From Fasciola hepatica (taxonomy: Eukaryota > Platyhelminthes > Trematoda > Plagiorchiida > Fasciolidae): DNA of 64,000 bases. The translations under genes and the position numbers were made by a program. How positions within the stretch are numbered: the first letter of the stretch is position 1; every line of letters starts with the position of its first letter. Under the pieces are notes generated by a model, which worked only from the letters and a program-made list of their open reading frames with translations, did no database searches and had not been told where the DNA came from. The DNA lies in assembly GCA_948099385.1 (NCBI GenBank), contig CANUEZ040000117.1:1660001-1724000 (forward strand), given 5' to 3'. Positions 1 to 10,663 of the stretch are shown here, one piece after another.

Positions 1-1059
1 TGTGACCGCCTCAGTAAAACTAGCCACCGAGCGATTCGTTCGGCCTTGCGTCAAACGTGACGTACGTCTTCGGGCCCCGCCTGTCATGAATGACAGCTCT
101 TTGAAATACACCGTCACATTGGATCTACTTTGGGCAGGACGTTTTACGTCAAAGCGAGGACAGTTGCTCTAGTTTGGTGAATGTCAGCAGTGGGGTAACT
201 CAGAGATCCTTCACAGGCCTGGCTCTGTGCTTGTTGTTTATTAACGACCTAGCGTCTACCCTTCAATAGCCTAGCTTTTGCGGGTGACGTGAAGTTTGTT
301 GGATCTGAGGGTAGGATGTACTTAGGCCGGGATAAGAGTACCTTTCCTGCTACGAGAATACAAATAGAACTCACCCCTGAACATCAAAAAAACATTTGTT
401 GTCAAGGTCAACAGAAAGCCTGGCTGTCCCTCATGACCAAGGGCTGTTTACCATAGACGCAGTCGGAAGAGTTAAAGACCCTGGGATCATCGTGAGCAGT
501 GACTTTGGATGGTTGGGCCAGTGCTACTCTGCTGCACGAAAGCTCGTGATGAGCTCCTTAGACCACAGTCGGCATTGTCCTGTCGGCAGCCGGAAATTAT
601 TTCACCTATATACATGGCTATAGTACGACCTCACTTGGAAGGTAGCGCGCAAGCCTGGCCACCCTTCTACAAAAGGACGCCCCCTGCTGAGAGAAGGTTC
701 AATATCTCCCCATACGAATGAGTGGAGAGCAGAGGAGTGAAAGGCACAGGCAGAGAGTCCGTGATCCGAATCTTTTCCCGTTGAAAATGAGGAGACTTCC
801 AGGGGATCTTATAGAAACGTTCAAGATAATGAAAGGCTTTTCTGGTCCTAGGCCGGGTAGCCCATTCCAAGTGGCTTTAGATTCCAGAACAAGGGGATTC
901 GAAAATAAGCTGACGGAAGTTCAAACTAGGTTAGTGACTGGATTGCAGTTCTTCCACTACAGTCTGCCTGGTAGAATGATAGACGTGCAGACCGTCCAGT
1001 TCGTCAAAAGTTCCCTAGGTCGCAGGTGGTACGAGACATTTCCTTGTAGCGAGCGTTGA
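1..1059 (+). pseudogene. LINE reverse transcriptase, C-terminal part (CR1/Jockey-like), broken
   Basis: This is the 3' part of a non-LTR retrotransposon RT that enters from the left edge. Around 180-260 a degraded palm block reads SSGV...LLFINDL, which corresponds to the SGVPQGS...LLFINDL motif of LINE RTs. Around 478-530 comes DPGIIVSSDFGW, the motif following the catalytic region, then IVRPHLEGSAQAWPPFYKR at about 620-678 and LFPLKMRRLPGDLIETFKIMKGF at about 770-840. These are the ordered thumb and connection motifs of CR1/Jockey RTs. The frame shifts near 700-718, and stops occur upstream of 396. The catalytic YADD block would lie near 270-300 and is not readable. The sequence differs clearly from the other LINEs in the window, so it is probably a separate family. 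Confidence 0.8.
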
Positions 1060-1429
1060 GTATGTTTACTAGAAGGAAGGCGAGTAGCACTGTGGCCCTT
1101 ATAGAGTATGTTTTAATCGGCTTTTTGTTTATTGCATACTATCTCATTAGATGCTCATGGTGCATAGTTTCTCTCGCAGTTGGCGTGCGATGGGGATTTC
1201 CGTTTCCCTCTCATTTTTAGCGGGGATTCGACAAAATAAACTGTACAGTGGTGAGTGCACAACTGATGTGCATACCATCGAAAGAATTCTGGATGCTCGA
1301 TGGGCGGTGGAAATTACCTGTCCTGTGCTAACCAAACTGAACTGAACACTAGATCGGCTTTGGGTACACTCTCTGAGCCAGAAGCACTATTTCAGCAGGC
1401 ACGTGTGCATCACATTGGCCCCCCCATCC
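1060..1429. other. No gene recognised
   Basis: The stretch follows the LINE RT stop and probably includes its 3' tail up to about 1140. Nothing here reads as a known domain on either strand. A short piece at 1328-1348, rich in aactgaactgaac, recurs in similar form near 38136-38160 and 59495-59510. It may be a small shared repeat end. Confidence 0.5.
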
Positions 1430-1868
1430 GACAGTTAAGCCCACATTCCCACGTGCGTAGATCGTTTCACCCGCTGGCCACAAGCCTTACCGATTCCGCT
1501 TCCCACCTCAGTGGAAGCTGCAAAAGCTTTTCTAACCTATTGGGGAGGTCATTTCGGTTGCCCTGTTACCGTGACCACAGACCGCGGCTCTAATTTTGGC
1601 GGTGCCCTCCACGAGCTACCAGCCACACTCGGCTGCATACACGACAAAACGACGGTCTATCATCCTCAGGTGAATAACATGGTGGAGTGATTCCGTGGCT
1701 TAATGAAACCTGCCCTTTGTGCTCGTGATAACCCTTTATCGAGTGAAATTTCGTCGGTGTTCTTCTTAGGACTGCTCATCACCTTTGAAGCCCATATAAG
1801 AGTTGCATTTTTTGAGCCGGTTAGTGGTAGCACATTACGACCTCCGGGTGAGTCGGTTCATCCAATAC
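1430..1868 (+). pseudogene. Gypsy integrase core fragment
   Basis: This is the catalytic core of a Gypsy-type integrase, which inserts LTR element cDNA into the host chromosome. From 1442 the frame reads CVDRFTRWPQALPI, with the first catalytic Asp, then VTVTTDRGSNFGGAL with the second Asp near 1570-1600. The third acidic residue is in HPQVNNMVE near 1665-1690, followed immediately by a stop at 1688. The C-terminal side continues in the same frame as SGSTLRPPGESVHP near 1825-1862, the usual end of the Gypsy core region. The zinc-binding N-terminus and C-terminal domain are absent. The piece passes directly into Gypsy RT sequence, an unusual order discussed in the findings. Confidence 0.85.
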
Positions 1869-3143
1869 CACCTGTGAGTTTGCATCACGGGGGTTACGCA
1901 AAAGGAATGTCACGCGAAATGCAGGTGCTAAAGCCCGCCCCAACAAGAGAACAAGCACGCTGGTTAGCTTCAGACAAGCTCCGAGTAGCCCGCTCCGAAT
2001 TCCAACATATGCTGAACGTGGAAATTATCCAGCCTTCCAACAGTCCGTTGGCATCACCCTTACACATTGCCCCGCAGAAGTCACCTGACGACCGTGCGGG
2101 GATTATCGCGCACTCAGCCGAGTGACCACACCCGACCGACATCTTATCTCGCGCACCATGGACCTCACAGCTGGCCTAGCGGGCAAGGCAATTTTCAGTC
2201 GAACAAATACCAGTAGCTGAGACAGATATCTCGAAGACAGCGGCAACGACTCCTCTCGGTCTTTACGAGTTTCTACAAACGCCGCTTGGACTTAGCAACG
2301 CCGCACAAACCTTCCAGCGTTTCAGTGGCTTGGATTTTACGTTTTCTTACCCCGATGACAACCCGATTGCGAGCTCGTCTAAGACAGACCATTTAGCAAG
2401 TCTACGCACACTTTGCGACCGCCTGTCTCGACACGGGGCTACGGTCAACGCGAATAGGTGTGTAATAGGCGTCGGCGCCGTCGAATTCCTAGGCCACAAG
2501 GTTACTCCCACAGAGATCACACCATTGCAGGATGAGGTGCAGGCAATCCTGGACTACCCAGAACCCACGTCATTCAGGGGACTACAGAGCTTCGACGGGT
2601 TAGCCGGTTCTTATCGGCATTTCATTCCGCAATGCGCTCAGTTAATACAGCCACTGACGGATCTGTTAAAAGTCAAAGCGGAGTATCTGGTTTTCACAGA
2701 AACCGCACGAGATGCATTTGTTGTGCTGACGAAGGCTAACAGCAACATGGCCTCGCTGTCACACCTGAAACCAACTTTCACAATTGCGTTAGTCACCGAC
2801 GTGTCGGACAAAGCCGTGGGCGCGGTACTGCAACAGTAGCTGGCCCGCACTCATCAGCCTGGTGCATTCTTCCCCAAAACCACAACCGACTGGATCTAAG
2901 GGTAGCATTTCTGGCCGAAAAATTCTCGCTATTTACCTGGGAATCCGTCACTTTAGACACATCTTAGAAGGATGCGAATTCAGGGTCTACACCGACCATA
3001 AACTGTTCACCCACTCGTTGCGTGCCACACCAGAGGCTCATTTTCAAAATTTCCAGCTGTCGACTCACGTTTCTACCAAGTGCATGTCTACCCAGTGGGG
3101 CCGTTGCTTCCTTCAAAGGGTAACACGACAGCAGTCTTCGTAG
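1869..3143 (+). pseudogene. Gypsy reverse transcriptase and RNase H, broken
   Basis: This is the RT-RNase H part of a Gypsy pol. The N-terminal RT motif runs LASDKLRVARSEFQHML then SPLASPLHIAPQKSP (about 1960-2090). After a frameshift, 2210-2839 is one open stretch with TPLGLYEFLQTPLGLSNAAQTF, the catalytic block SYPDDNPIAS near 2345-2375 (YPDD for YxDD), and EFLGHKVTP near 2480. RNase H begins near 2780 with VTDVSDKAVGAVLQQ. After a stop at 2837 it continues in another frame as GRKILAIYLGIRHFRHILEG and VYTDHK to about 3000. Both catalytic blocks are recognisable, but the reading frame is broken at least three times. No gag or protease lies upstream. Integrase precedes it instead of following it. 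Confidence 0.88.
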
Positions 3144-3665
3144 AATGTGAGACCTCGACACCCACACTCTTCGGTTCCTTCTCTAGACCGACGTGGTAGT
3201 GCTTGCTTGGATGAAAATGCAGGTTCTTTATCCTTTCACTACTTTCACAAAAGCATCTAGTGTTGTGATATCGAATTGGAAAGACGAGAAGTGGAAAGAG
3301 AAAAGAAAAAGAAAAAAATGATAATGAAGAATAAAATAATAACGCGTTGGACAGGGGGGGGGGAAAGACGAAGAGAAGTTCGTTGACTTCGAAATTGACT
3401 AGAAGTAGCAGCGATGATAGCTTCAGTGAGAGTGAAAATGTGCTAACTTCGGATGTCAGGCATAGGACACTTCGCCATACTCCACCTGCAACGTGAAGCA
3501 AATCAATCTCAGCTACATATTCAGCCTGCTTCAAACCAGGTTGAGGACCGACTGTGCATTGGGTCATTGCGGGTTATATGCTGCGTCGTGTTTTGTGATG
3601 CCAGGGAGGCAGGTCCCTGCACACTGTTGCCTAGCAGATCACCTCAATTTTTCAGTCCCATTCTA
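3144..3665 (+). repeat. LTR-like dispersed repeat, copy 1
   Basis: This block matches 37742-38405 in the same orientation, with gaps. Shared landmarks are the start (gaatgt-agacct), gacgtggt-gtgct near 3188, taggacacttc near 3462, gaggaccga/ag-t near 3541, and a run through gtgatg-cagggaggcaggtcc near 3595-3615. It starts with TG and lies directly upstream of a Pao leader and gag. A Pao 5' LTR is therefore the most natural reading, but no second LTR of the same copy is visible. It contains a purine-rich tract (3270-3380) with a run of ten G. Confidence 0.5.
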
Positions 3666-3796
3666 AAGTGCTACCATCGGTTAAGAAGCGCGTACTTTCG
3701 CGGTCTTCGCCGCTGAAATCAAGGCTTCTGGTAGAGGCACATTTGCACTTGGACGATCTTTAAATTGTTAATTTGCTGAGGCTGAGGATATTAGAA

Positions 3797-4964
3797 ATGG
3801 AAAATCAGTTAATATCCACCAGGCAGCAGGCTCGTGATGCTGAAGAAAATTTAGTCACCTCGAGCTACAGCATGAAGCTACAGAAAACGACCCCTGAAAT
3901 AAACCAAGGCAGCTAGAAAAAGGGAGCTCCAAGCTGGCTGCCAAGCAGTTCATGTCAATGCAAACACCAATTGACCGCCCCAGAGTAGAGATGACGGTCA
4001 TTGACGGAAGACCAGAATGATACCGCAAGTTTATCGAACGATTTCAAATCTTTTTAGGGCTAATGTTACCGACTTGGGGCGGAGTCTGCTGCACCTTACC
4101 CACAATTGCCGAGGAAGAGCTAGGGAAGCTTCTGATCATTGTGTGTTGCTCGACCCGGGTTGAGGTCACACAAGAGCGAGGAAACTTTTGAAGGATTTGT
4201 TCGGTCAATGGTTTAGGGTTGTACGCAGTTTGGTGGAGGGCGTGATGCCAGAAGTCAAGAGTACAAAGGGAGAAGTCTGCGCTACGTCAGACCTTGTCAC
4301 TAAGACACAGAAATGTACGGTAACCCTCGACCCCCTGGGTTTCAGGGCTGACCTCGACACGGTGCACTCCCTAAAGGGAATAGTTCATTGTCCCGCGTCA
4401 GAACCGTTGATTCACTGAGCCGGAGAAGCAGAATGCACAAACAGGCGTGGCAGCGAGGCCAATTTCGAGGACCTGACGGATTACCTGGGCGGACGGGCGA
4501 GAATAGCCGATAGCAGGTTCGGTCCGCCCGTTTGCGATAGCAATGGAGGGAACAGACCTGATAGCAGTTAATCTCAAAATGCTGTACTGGAACACTCAAG
4601 GCAGCAGCCTTTGACAAGCATGCATGCCATTTCACCCGGGGGTATAGCTTCCCCAGTCTGCAAGGTTTGTAACGCCAATCACAGGTTGGCAGACTGTCCA
4701 AAGTTCCTCAAGGCCACGGCACATGCACAACAGGAAGTGGCAAAGAGGGTGAGAGAGTATTTTGTATGCCTCAACAACTCACACTGGGCAGCAGCTTGGA
4801 GAGTGAAAGTGAGACGCACGGGCAGACATCAACGATGGCAGCACCAGGTGAGAGCAGCCTCGCCTCAAATAAATCTGAAGCCGGGCCTGATCTGTTCAGC
4901 ACCCCAGTCTACTCGAAAACCGGTTCGTTTAAGTACGGCCACTGTAGGGGATGGTAAATCCTAG
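3797..4964 (+). pseudogene. Pao gag with zinc knuckles, broken (left arm)
   Basis: This is the structural Gag of a BEL/Pao element, which packages element RNA. A start codon at 3797 opens MENQLISTRQQARDAEEN, resembling Pao Gag N-termini, but stops follow from about 3915. The core reads YRKFIERFQIF near 4020 and then KDLFGQWFRVVRSLVEGV from 4191. A zinc knuckle is present at 4659-4697 as CX2CX3HX4C (C-KV-C-NAN-H-RLAD-C), the Pao type. The second knuckle near 4755-4800 has lost its first and last cysteines (Tyr and Trp instead), so it could not bind zinc. Frame changes occur near 4420 and 4600. The Gag is dead but well recognisable. Confidence 0.85.
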
Positions 4965-6070
4965 CAGGGTGAGCAAAGCCCTAGCGTTTGTGGATAGTAG
5001 GCCTGACACGATATTGATGAAAGAGCATTTAGCGAGGAGGCACCGGCCTGAGAGAACCCTCACGTCACTGGCATCGGGCACGGTGGGTGAGACTCAGGTC
5101 ATGGCTGCGGGCCGAGTACGACTGCAGCTCGTCTCCCTGGACAGAAAAGAATACATCGAGGCTACTGTGTCTTTCACTCTGAACAAGTGGCCCGTGCGGG
5201 CCTGGAAGTCAGTGGATCAGATTTAGTCCAAATGGCCTCATCTTCAGGGTACAACCATTGTAAAATGGGAGGAGGATGAAGTGGATCATCTGCTTGGTTG
5301 TGACATACCTGAAGCACACCGGGTGCTAGATCATGATGTGGAAAACCGACACGATCCCTGTAAAGTAAACTCTATATTTGGCTGGATGTTACACAGGAGT
5401 ACGAGGCGGCCTAAATCAGTGAATCGCATATGCAAGGCAAAGGGTATAGAGAAGCGGTTGCACTGCCCCAAAGACCATGAGTTCCACGGCCTTGAAGGTG
5501 GCCGTTTGTCGGTGTCGCGAGAGGATTACCTTGCGGTGGAGATGATACGGAATGGAGCAAGAGATTTGAAGAATAATTTCGAGATGTTGCTTAAGTGGAA
5601 AGTGCAGACGGATTGCCTCGTGGGCAACAGGAACTACTTTCTTCGTTGATTACTGCCACTGGAGGAGAGAATTCGACATGGAGACTGCCTTTAGGAGCCA
5701 TATGTATGTGTAATAAAGCAAACGAAACCCGTTTCAACAAGAAAGGACTTCAGCCTCTAGAATTGGTTAAAACAAATGTTACTTGCCGCACCATTGCGTT
5801 TCTAACCCCAAAGAGCCCGAGAAGCTCCGGGTTGTCTTCACCAGCCTTGCTGAGTTCCAGGGAAGGTTTCTGAATGAGAGTTTATTACGGTTATCAGACA
5901 GGACAACCCCACTGATTGAAGTCCTGTGCCGGTTCCGACTCGGTAAGGAAGCGACGTCGGAGAGCTTACGGGAAATGTTTATACGGGTGAAGATATCAGC
6001 AGAGGACAGAGAAGCATTGCGGTTCTCATGGTGTGGCGGGAACGAAATGGACAAATCGGCAGTGGAATGA
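4951..6070 (+). pseudogene. Pao protease and first half of RT, broken (left arm)
   Basis: 4951-5226 is the Pao aspartic protease. It reads SKALAFVDSRPDTILMKEHLARR, where the catalytic DSG/DTG is changed to DSR, so it is inactive. 5281-5649 is the conserved linker before RT, with MDHLLGCDIPEAHRVLDHDV and NSIFGWML. 5790-6068 is the start of RT, including LRVVFTSLAEFQGRFLNESLL and LIEVLCRFRLGKEA, ending in FSWCGGNEMDKSAVE. The frame stops at 6068-6070 exactly where LINE sequence begins, so the YxDD block, RNase H and integrase are missing here. The same breaks occur in the right arm. Confidence 0.88.
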
Positions 6071-6984
6071 CTGATAATTCATAAATCATGATTGTATATT
6101 TCTTGACAGTGGTCAGGACACACACACACAGAAACACTATGCAAGATCAGAGAATAGAGCAGCACATAACGATGTGGGATGTTCAAAATTTTTAAATTTG
6201 AGAACCACACAGTAACCGGAATAAAACAGTAAAAACCCTGTAGTACTTGAATGAGCTAAAGTGGAGATGGCTAACGCGGGAATTGTGAACCGATTTTGAA
6301 TTCACGGAAGGGGCGTTGTGGATAGCTGGACAAACGTGTGTAGGCTGATATAAGCGATACTGGAGAATGTTAATGAGTGCAGTGATCGCAAGGACCAGTA
6401 AAGCAATAGGCGTCGGACGTCATAACATGGACAGCGAGTTGAGGCAGGAGTAACACACAATATGCCTTATGGGTGCCAAAAACTGGCTGCGGCTGGTCAC
6501 GGCGTCCAGAAAAGGATTCCAGGGTGTACCAACTGGATATTTGGACGATCACTAACGAGTAACCGGGTGGGACAGTTACCAGAAGGCACGGTTAAAAGTA
6601 AAGTCCGCATGGGGCTATCAGCGTGCAGTCATAAATGCCAGCGAAAAAGAGATTTATCCAACATTGGGTAACTAATTTTGGGGGGAGCCTGTGAAGTGAA
6701 TGCAAGTGAATCAGATGTGATGATAAGACAGATCTTTTTGTAAAGGTGATTTTAGTGTCATATGGAAATTCACATGAAGGCAAAAAGCTTCTTGAGGAAT
6801 GCAGTGAACCTTTGAAGAGCATGAACATGAAGAACAGACTTTCAAAAAAGAAGCCGTCGAAGAAGCAGTCTAATGGAGACAAACGCTACTGATACAGCCG
6901 AGCAGAAGTTAGGAGAGTGCAAAGGTAAAAGTTTCTGCATACACGGTAAAAAGAATTGACGACAAATTCTGGTTGGCCACGGAT
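6069..6984 (-). mobile_element. LINE 3' UTR end inserted head-on into Pao RT (left arm copy)
   Basis: Read on the minus strand, this segment ends near 6071 with gaaatat-caatcatgatttatgaattatc. That is a decayed version of the 3' end shared by the LINEs ending at 45848 and 55625 (gaaataaaccattatcattatc). It interrupts the Pao RT codon series after 6068. The left copy is cut at 6984, where Gypsy sequence begins. In the right arm the same sequence continues into a spacer with a LINE RT. A (CA)n tract lies at about 6119-6130. A minus-strand open frame of 96 codons (6592-6882) has no recognisable domain and is probably chance. Confidence 0.6.
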
Positions 6985-8278
6985 TTGACTTCGTTGGTCA
7001 ATGATGCATCACACAAAGCCCCTTATGTTTGGTACTGCAACACCTCCGGATCGATCGGTCCCGGAGCTATCGCATCCACTTAAGCAGACTACCCTGATGC
7101 AGAGCGGCTCCCTTGCACCTTATTGCTGCGGCTTCACCTGGTTTCCACTCCTTCAGCCGAATGTCATATACTGTGTGGCTTATCCAAAGACCACCCAAGT
7201 GCAGTTGTACAGTCAGCTTCAAAGCGACAGGTTTTCTAAGCTTTACACGTTTTGTCCCACCCAGGTGTGCGAACCCCCAACTGAGTGCACCGGGCTCCGT
7301 TAATTTTGGCACATCATGAATCGTGACGTCACCTCGTGGGCCCGTGCCTGCATCCAGTTCCCAAAATTGAAAGTACGTAGACACACAGAAAGCATACCTT
7401 CCAAGTTCCCGGCTGTCAGTTCAAGCTTCCAACTTGTGCTTGTTCATTTCTAGGGCCTCTTCCTCCTTCAGAAGGCATTTTACCTTTCCTTACTGGAGTA
7501 GATCGTTTCACTGGATGGCCGTTAACCGTAACTCTGCAAATCGTGGCTGGCGAAACGGTCGCCCAAGCTTTTTAGAACTCTGGGTGACCGCACTTGGCCG
7601 TCCAGTAGTGGTTACCACAGACAGTGGCTCACTTTTCGAGGGAGCCCTCAGTAGTCCTCTACAACCTCTAGGCACCCATCGCACTCACGCCACCCCCTAC
7701 CACCCTTGAGAAAGCTGAATGGTAGAACTTCCTCGACGGCAGATGGTGGCAGCCTTAGTAGCTCACAAAACCCAGACCGGCGGGAATCGCTGCTGCTGGT
7801 ACTCCCAGGATGCTTAAAGCGCACCCCCCATCGGCCAGCGAACAAACAACGATGGTGGACTTACACTCACAACTCCGAGACTGCAAGCTCTGTCTCCTTA
7901 GAACAGAGGCACACTCACATCTACAACCTACACACTCCGGTCCACATAAGGCCCCACGACACCTAGAGAAGACATTCGTCATCGACCAATACTGCAGAAG
8001 GGATGGCACCACTATCGACCGATCTAAACCATCCCTTATGGCGGAGTCCAGTCCGTCCAATTCCATCTCAATGGATTATTCAGGACCAGAAACTGCTTCC
8101 CCGGCTTTTCATGGGCCTATCATACGGACACCGGTGACCCATTTGGCTGGCTATCCCGATACAACCCTCTGCACAGAGCGGCCTTTGTCGACTTCCAGCC
8201 CTGGACGAGTGATCGGGATACACGTTCGTTTCACGGATACAGTACCCTATTCCATGGGTAAAACAAAAAAGACTTAAA
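6985..8278 (+). pseudogene. Gypsy integrase, nearly complete but frameshifted
   Basis: This is a Gypsy integrase from the zinc-binding N-terminus to the C-terminus. Near 7310-7380 it reads MNRDVTSWARACIQFPKLKV, where the second Cys of the zinc site is Phe. The catalytic core is in 7440-7760, with VDRF-GWPLTV, then ELWVTALGRPVVVTTDSGSLF and the TPYHP...MVE block near 7690-7725, in two alternating frames. The C-terminal motif follows at 7870-8040, with LRTEAHSHLQPTHSGPHK and KTFVIDQYCRRDGTTIDRSK, corresponding to the KTFxID...DxVSVDRLKP end of Gypsy pol. It begins exactly where the inverted-repeat arm ends, so the upstream RT was lost or never present. It is probably inactive because of several frameshifts. 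Confidence 0.85.
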
Positions 8279-8533
8279 CTAGTGAACCCCCCACTGGATT
8301 GTTGGTTGTCACTCGAAGATTGTTTCCACACTGCGACCATCTACGTTCTGTTTATTATCCTTTAACATTTTTGCCGACTACCTGCTCTTCCATCACCCCC
8401 GAACACCATCTATAAAAATCAGCATTTCAAGGGGAAACTCGCACCGCCTTTAAAACACCCGGTCGCTAAAGACACGGACCTGGCCGCCCCCGGTAAGTTT
8501 TCCCGATACTCATCTTTTGCGCACGCATTAAAT
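8279..8533. other. Gypsy 3' flank, nothing recognised
   Basis: The short AT-rich stretch after the Gypsy pol end includes a purine run at 8262-8276 that could be a polypurine tract preceding a 3' LTR. I could not match it to another LTR copy, so it stays unassigned. Confidence 0.3.
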
Positions 8534-8905
8534 GTAAGATGCTTTTAAGCAGCTCGTGGCCAAATTTGCACAAATCCCGAAAACAGAACAAGTTTGGTTC
8601 GCGGTTTCTAGTATTCCGACTTCTTAAGTGAACAACCTAGTAAAATATATACAAACCTCAAACATACGATTAAAAAGACGCAAAACAAGAGACTAGTTCA
8701 CGGTGAGACAGACGGATACGTGAGTTGCAGGTCTAACCACAAAATAAAAGGTCGCGCTTCGAACGCGAATAAGCAAAGGTCAGTATACAAAGGCCGAATG
8801 GAGTGGAACACAAAATAATGTATGGAGCTGAGTATTCTCACGAGATCAAGGTAACATAGTGTTTCGAAAGGATTTTCCACAACTAGACGGTGCACCACCC
8901 ACAAA
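8534..8905 (+). repeat. Dispersed repeat B, copy 1 (possible LTR part)
   Basis: This matches 22153-22525 in the same orientation with scattered substitutions and small gaps. Its best-conserved core is 8703-8820, from gagacagacggatacgtgag through aacacaaaataatgta. It lies downstream of the Gypsy integrase end (8278), where a 3' LTR would be expected. The second copy has no pol beside it and could be a solo LTR. A minus-strand frame of 75 codons inside it is conserved only because the DNA is. Confidence 0.8.
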
Positions 8906-10619
8906 AATTTGTCCGATTCTACCAAAATTAAAGGCTTGGAATGAGGGTACTGATTATTCCCACCGAACTACGCCCTGCTACCAGTGCACGCGACTACTAC
9001 TGCAGGCAACTTGAGTCTGCTTGCTTACATACTCTAACACAAGCAACCCGGTTGTCTAATTCAGTTAGTCGTTCCTTTGCAGAAAAAGATGGTCCCTTTT
9101 TCGCTGGCCGTTATACTTCAACATTTTTGGCAAGAGCCGCTCTGCTTCTATGTGCACCCATGACAAATACGCGTGAGAACCCCGAACCCGCCTGCCGCTT
9201 TCGAGCAAACAACCTCCCATGCGTACGATTGCGTAGTCGCGAGTAGGGCCAATGTCATCACAACATCAAACACGGGTCCCTTGTCTACTTTGGCCCCATT
9301 TCCGTTGTCTAGGCGCAGCATCGTTTTTACTGTAGTAAAAATTGTCTCTCATCTATATACAGAGACCTACTAGCGTAAATAACTGCACCAAACCGCTCCG
9401 AAATTGTTATTTACCATCCAAAATTATTGTTTCGCCCCATTTCAGTAGCTCCCGCTCCCGAACATACTAAAAAACTGCATTGACTACTAACTTTGCTTTA
9501 TTTTTTCTGCTTCCCACCAAGATTCTGCCTAACTGTTGGTTGTCTTCCCCCTAACATTTGAAGCCCCACTTATCATTTCCTATTCGACATTGGTGTTTGA
9601 CCGACTCACATCAGCACACCTACTTTCTACTTTTGCTGCCACTCTTGGATTATCATGCCACGGCTGATCTTAACTACTCAGCCAGCACTACAGGGGTCAC
9701 TGATTTTCAAGCTTTGGAGAAAACAGGAACCAAACCTCGGTCACTTGGCTCTTTTCGACTCTCTTTTCTGTATTCTGCCAGTGGTCGGTTGAGTCAGTCT
9801 ACCGTTATCATGTCGTGGTTAGACGACCAACGACTCGCCCAATGGGGAAACACATAAAGGTTGCACACTCTCTGCCCCCATATACACTTGTTCACGGACT
9901 GTTGGTTGTGGGCAGCCATACACCTCCAAGGGGGCTAATAGGCCTTCGCTATGATTATCTCTGGGGTGCAATTTCACTGGCAAAATTGAGAAAACGGGCT
10001 ACCAGCTCCCAAAAAAGGTAGCCTGGGTGCGATTGACAAACTTTAAAATGCTGGAGCTTGGCGCAGTCAATTTGGTTCGTCGAACTGCAGTACCCATCAG
10101 AATGAAGTGTTATCCGCGTTAGGAAAATTTCTCCAACCGACTTTTATGAAGCTGATATATCAACGCTTTTAACTGCAGACACACTCCTGATCAAAAATGG
10201 CGCAGAGGGATTTGAAAGGGAAGTTTAGGGAAATTTTTTCCTGTATGTTGGCATACAATTGACGTAAACGGCCACTGATGTGAATAATAGAAAGCTAGAC
10301 GTGGTGGTCCGTGAAAACAGGGAAATATAAATAGTCTAGTCAGGAAACAATCTATTGCTCTGATTATTTACACTAACATTAGTTCAAATATGTGCAAAGC
10401 AATTGAATAAACAATAGAAGTTCCCCTATTCCGCAATTTATTCAAACACAGTAAATTCATGAAGCTCGGATAAACCACGATTGTTGTGCATAACAAAGTC
10501 CATATATTTTAAGCTATCGCTAGTTGATAATATTTTGCCTCTTTTCCAGAAGAAAAGACGAAAACGAACGAATCGCAAATGGAAACGTCTATGAAAAAGA
10601 AAAATTATTTTATTTATCT

Positions 10620-10663
<44 letters not shown>

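Larger units (their letters stand above)
3678..6984 (+). repeat. Long inverted repeat, left arm (3,307 bp)
   Basis: Every position x here pairs with 24918 minus x in the right arm (17934-21240), with no insertion or deletion over 3,307 bp. By eye I found eight substitutions in the parts compared, so identity is above 99.5 percent. At the outer edge, matching weakens over the next 12 bases (3666-3677, ten of twelve) and then stops. At the inner edge it stops after 6984. The arm contains a decayed Pao gag-to-RT (3797-6068) and a head-on LINE 3' end (6069-6984). All stops and frameshifts in the Pao part are shared with the other arm. Confidence 0.97.

Noticed and set aside
3088..3567. Minus-strand frame of 159 codons with a Phe/Leu/Ser-rich middle that looks membrane-like
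   Set aside because: It is antisense to a purine-rich tract in the LTR-like repeat. The hydrophobic look comes from the pyrimidine-rich complement.
6592..6882. 96-codon frame present identically in both inverted-repeat arms, as a conserved gene
   Set aside because: Identity follows from the recent duplication of the DNA, not from selection. No domain is visible.
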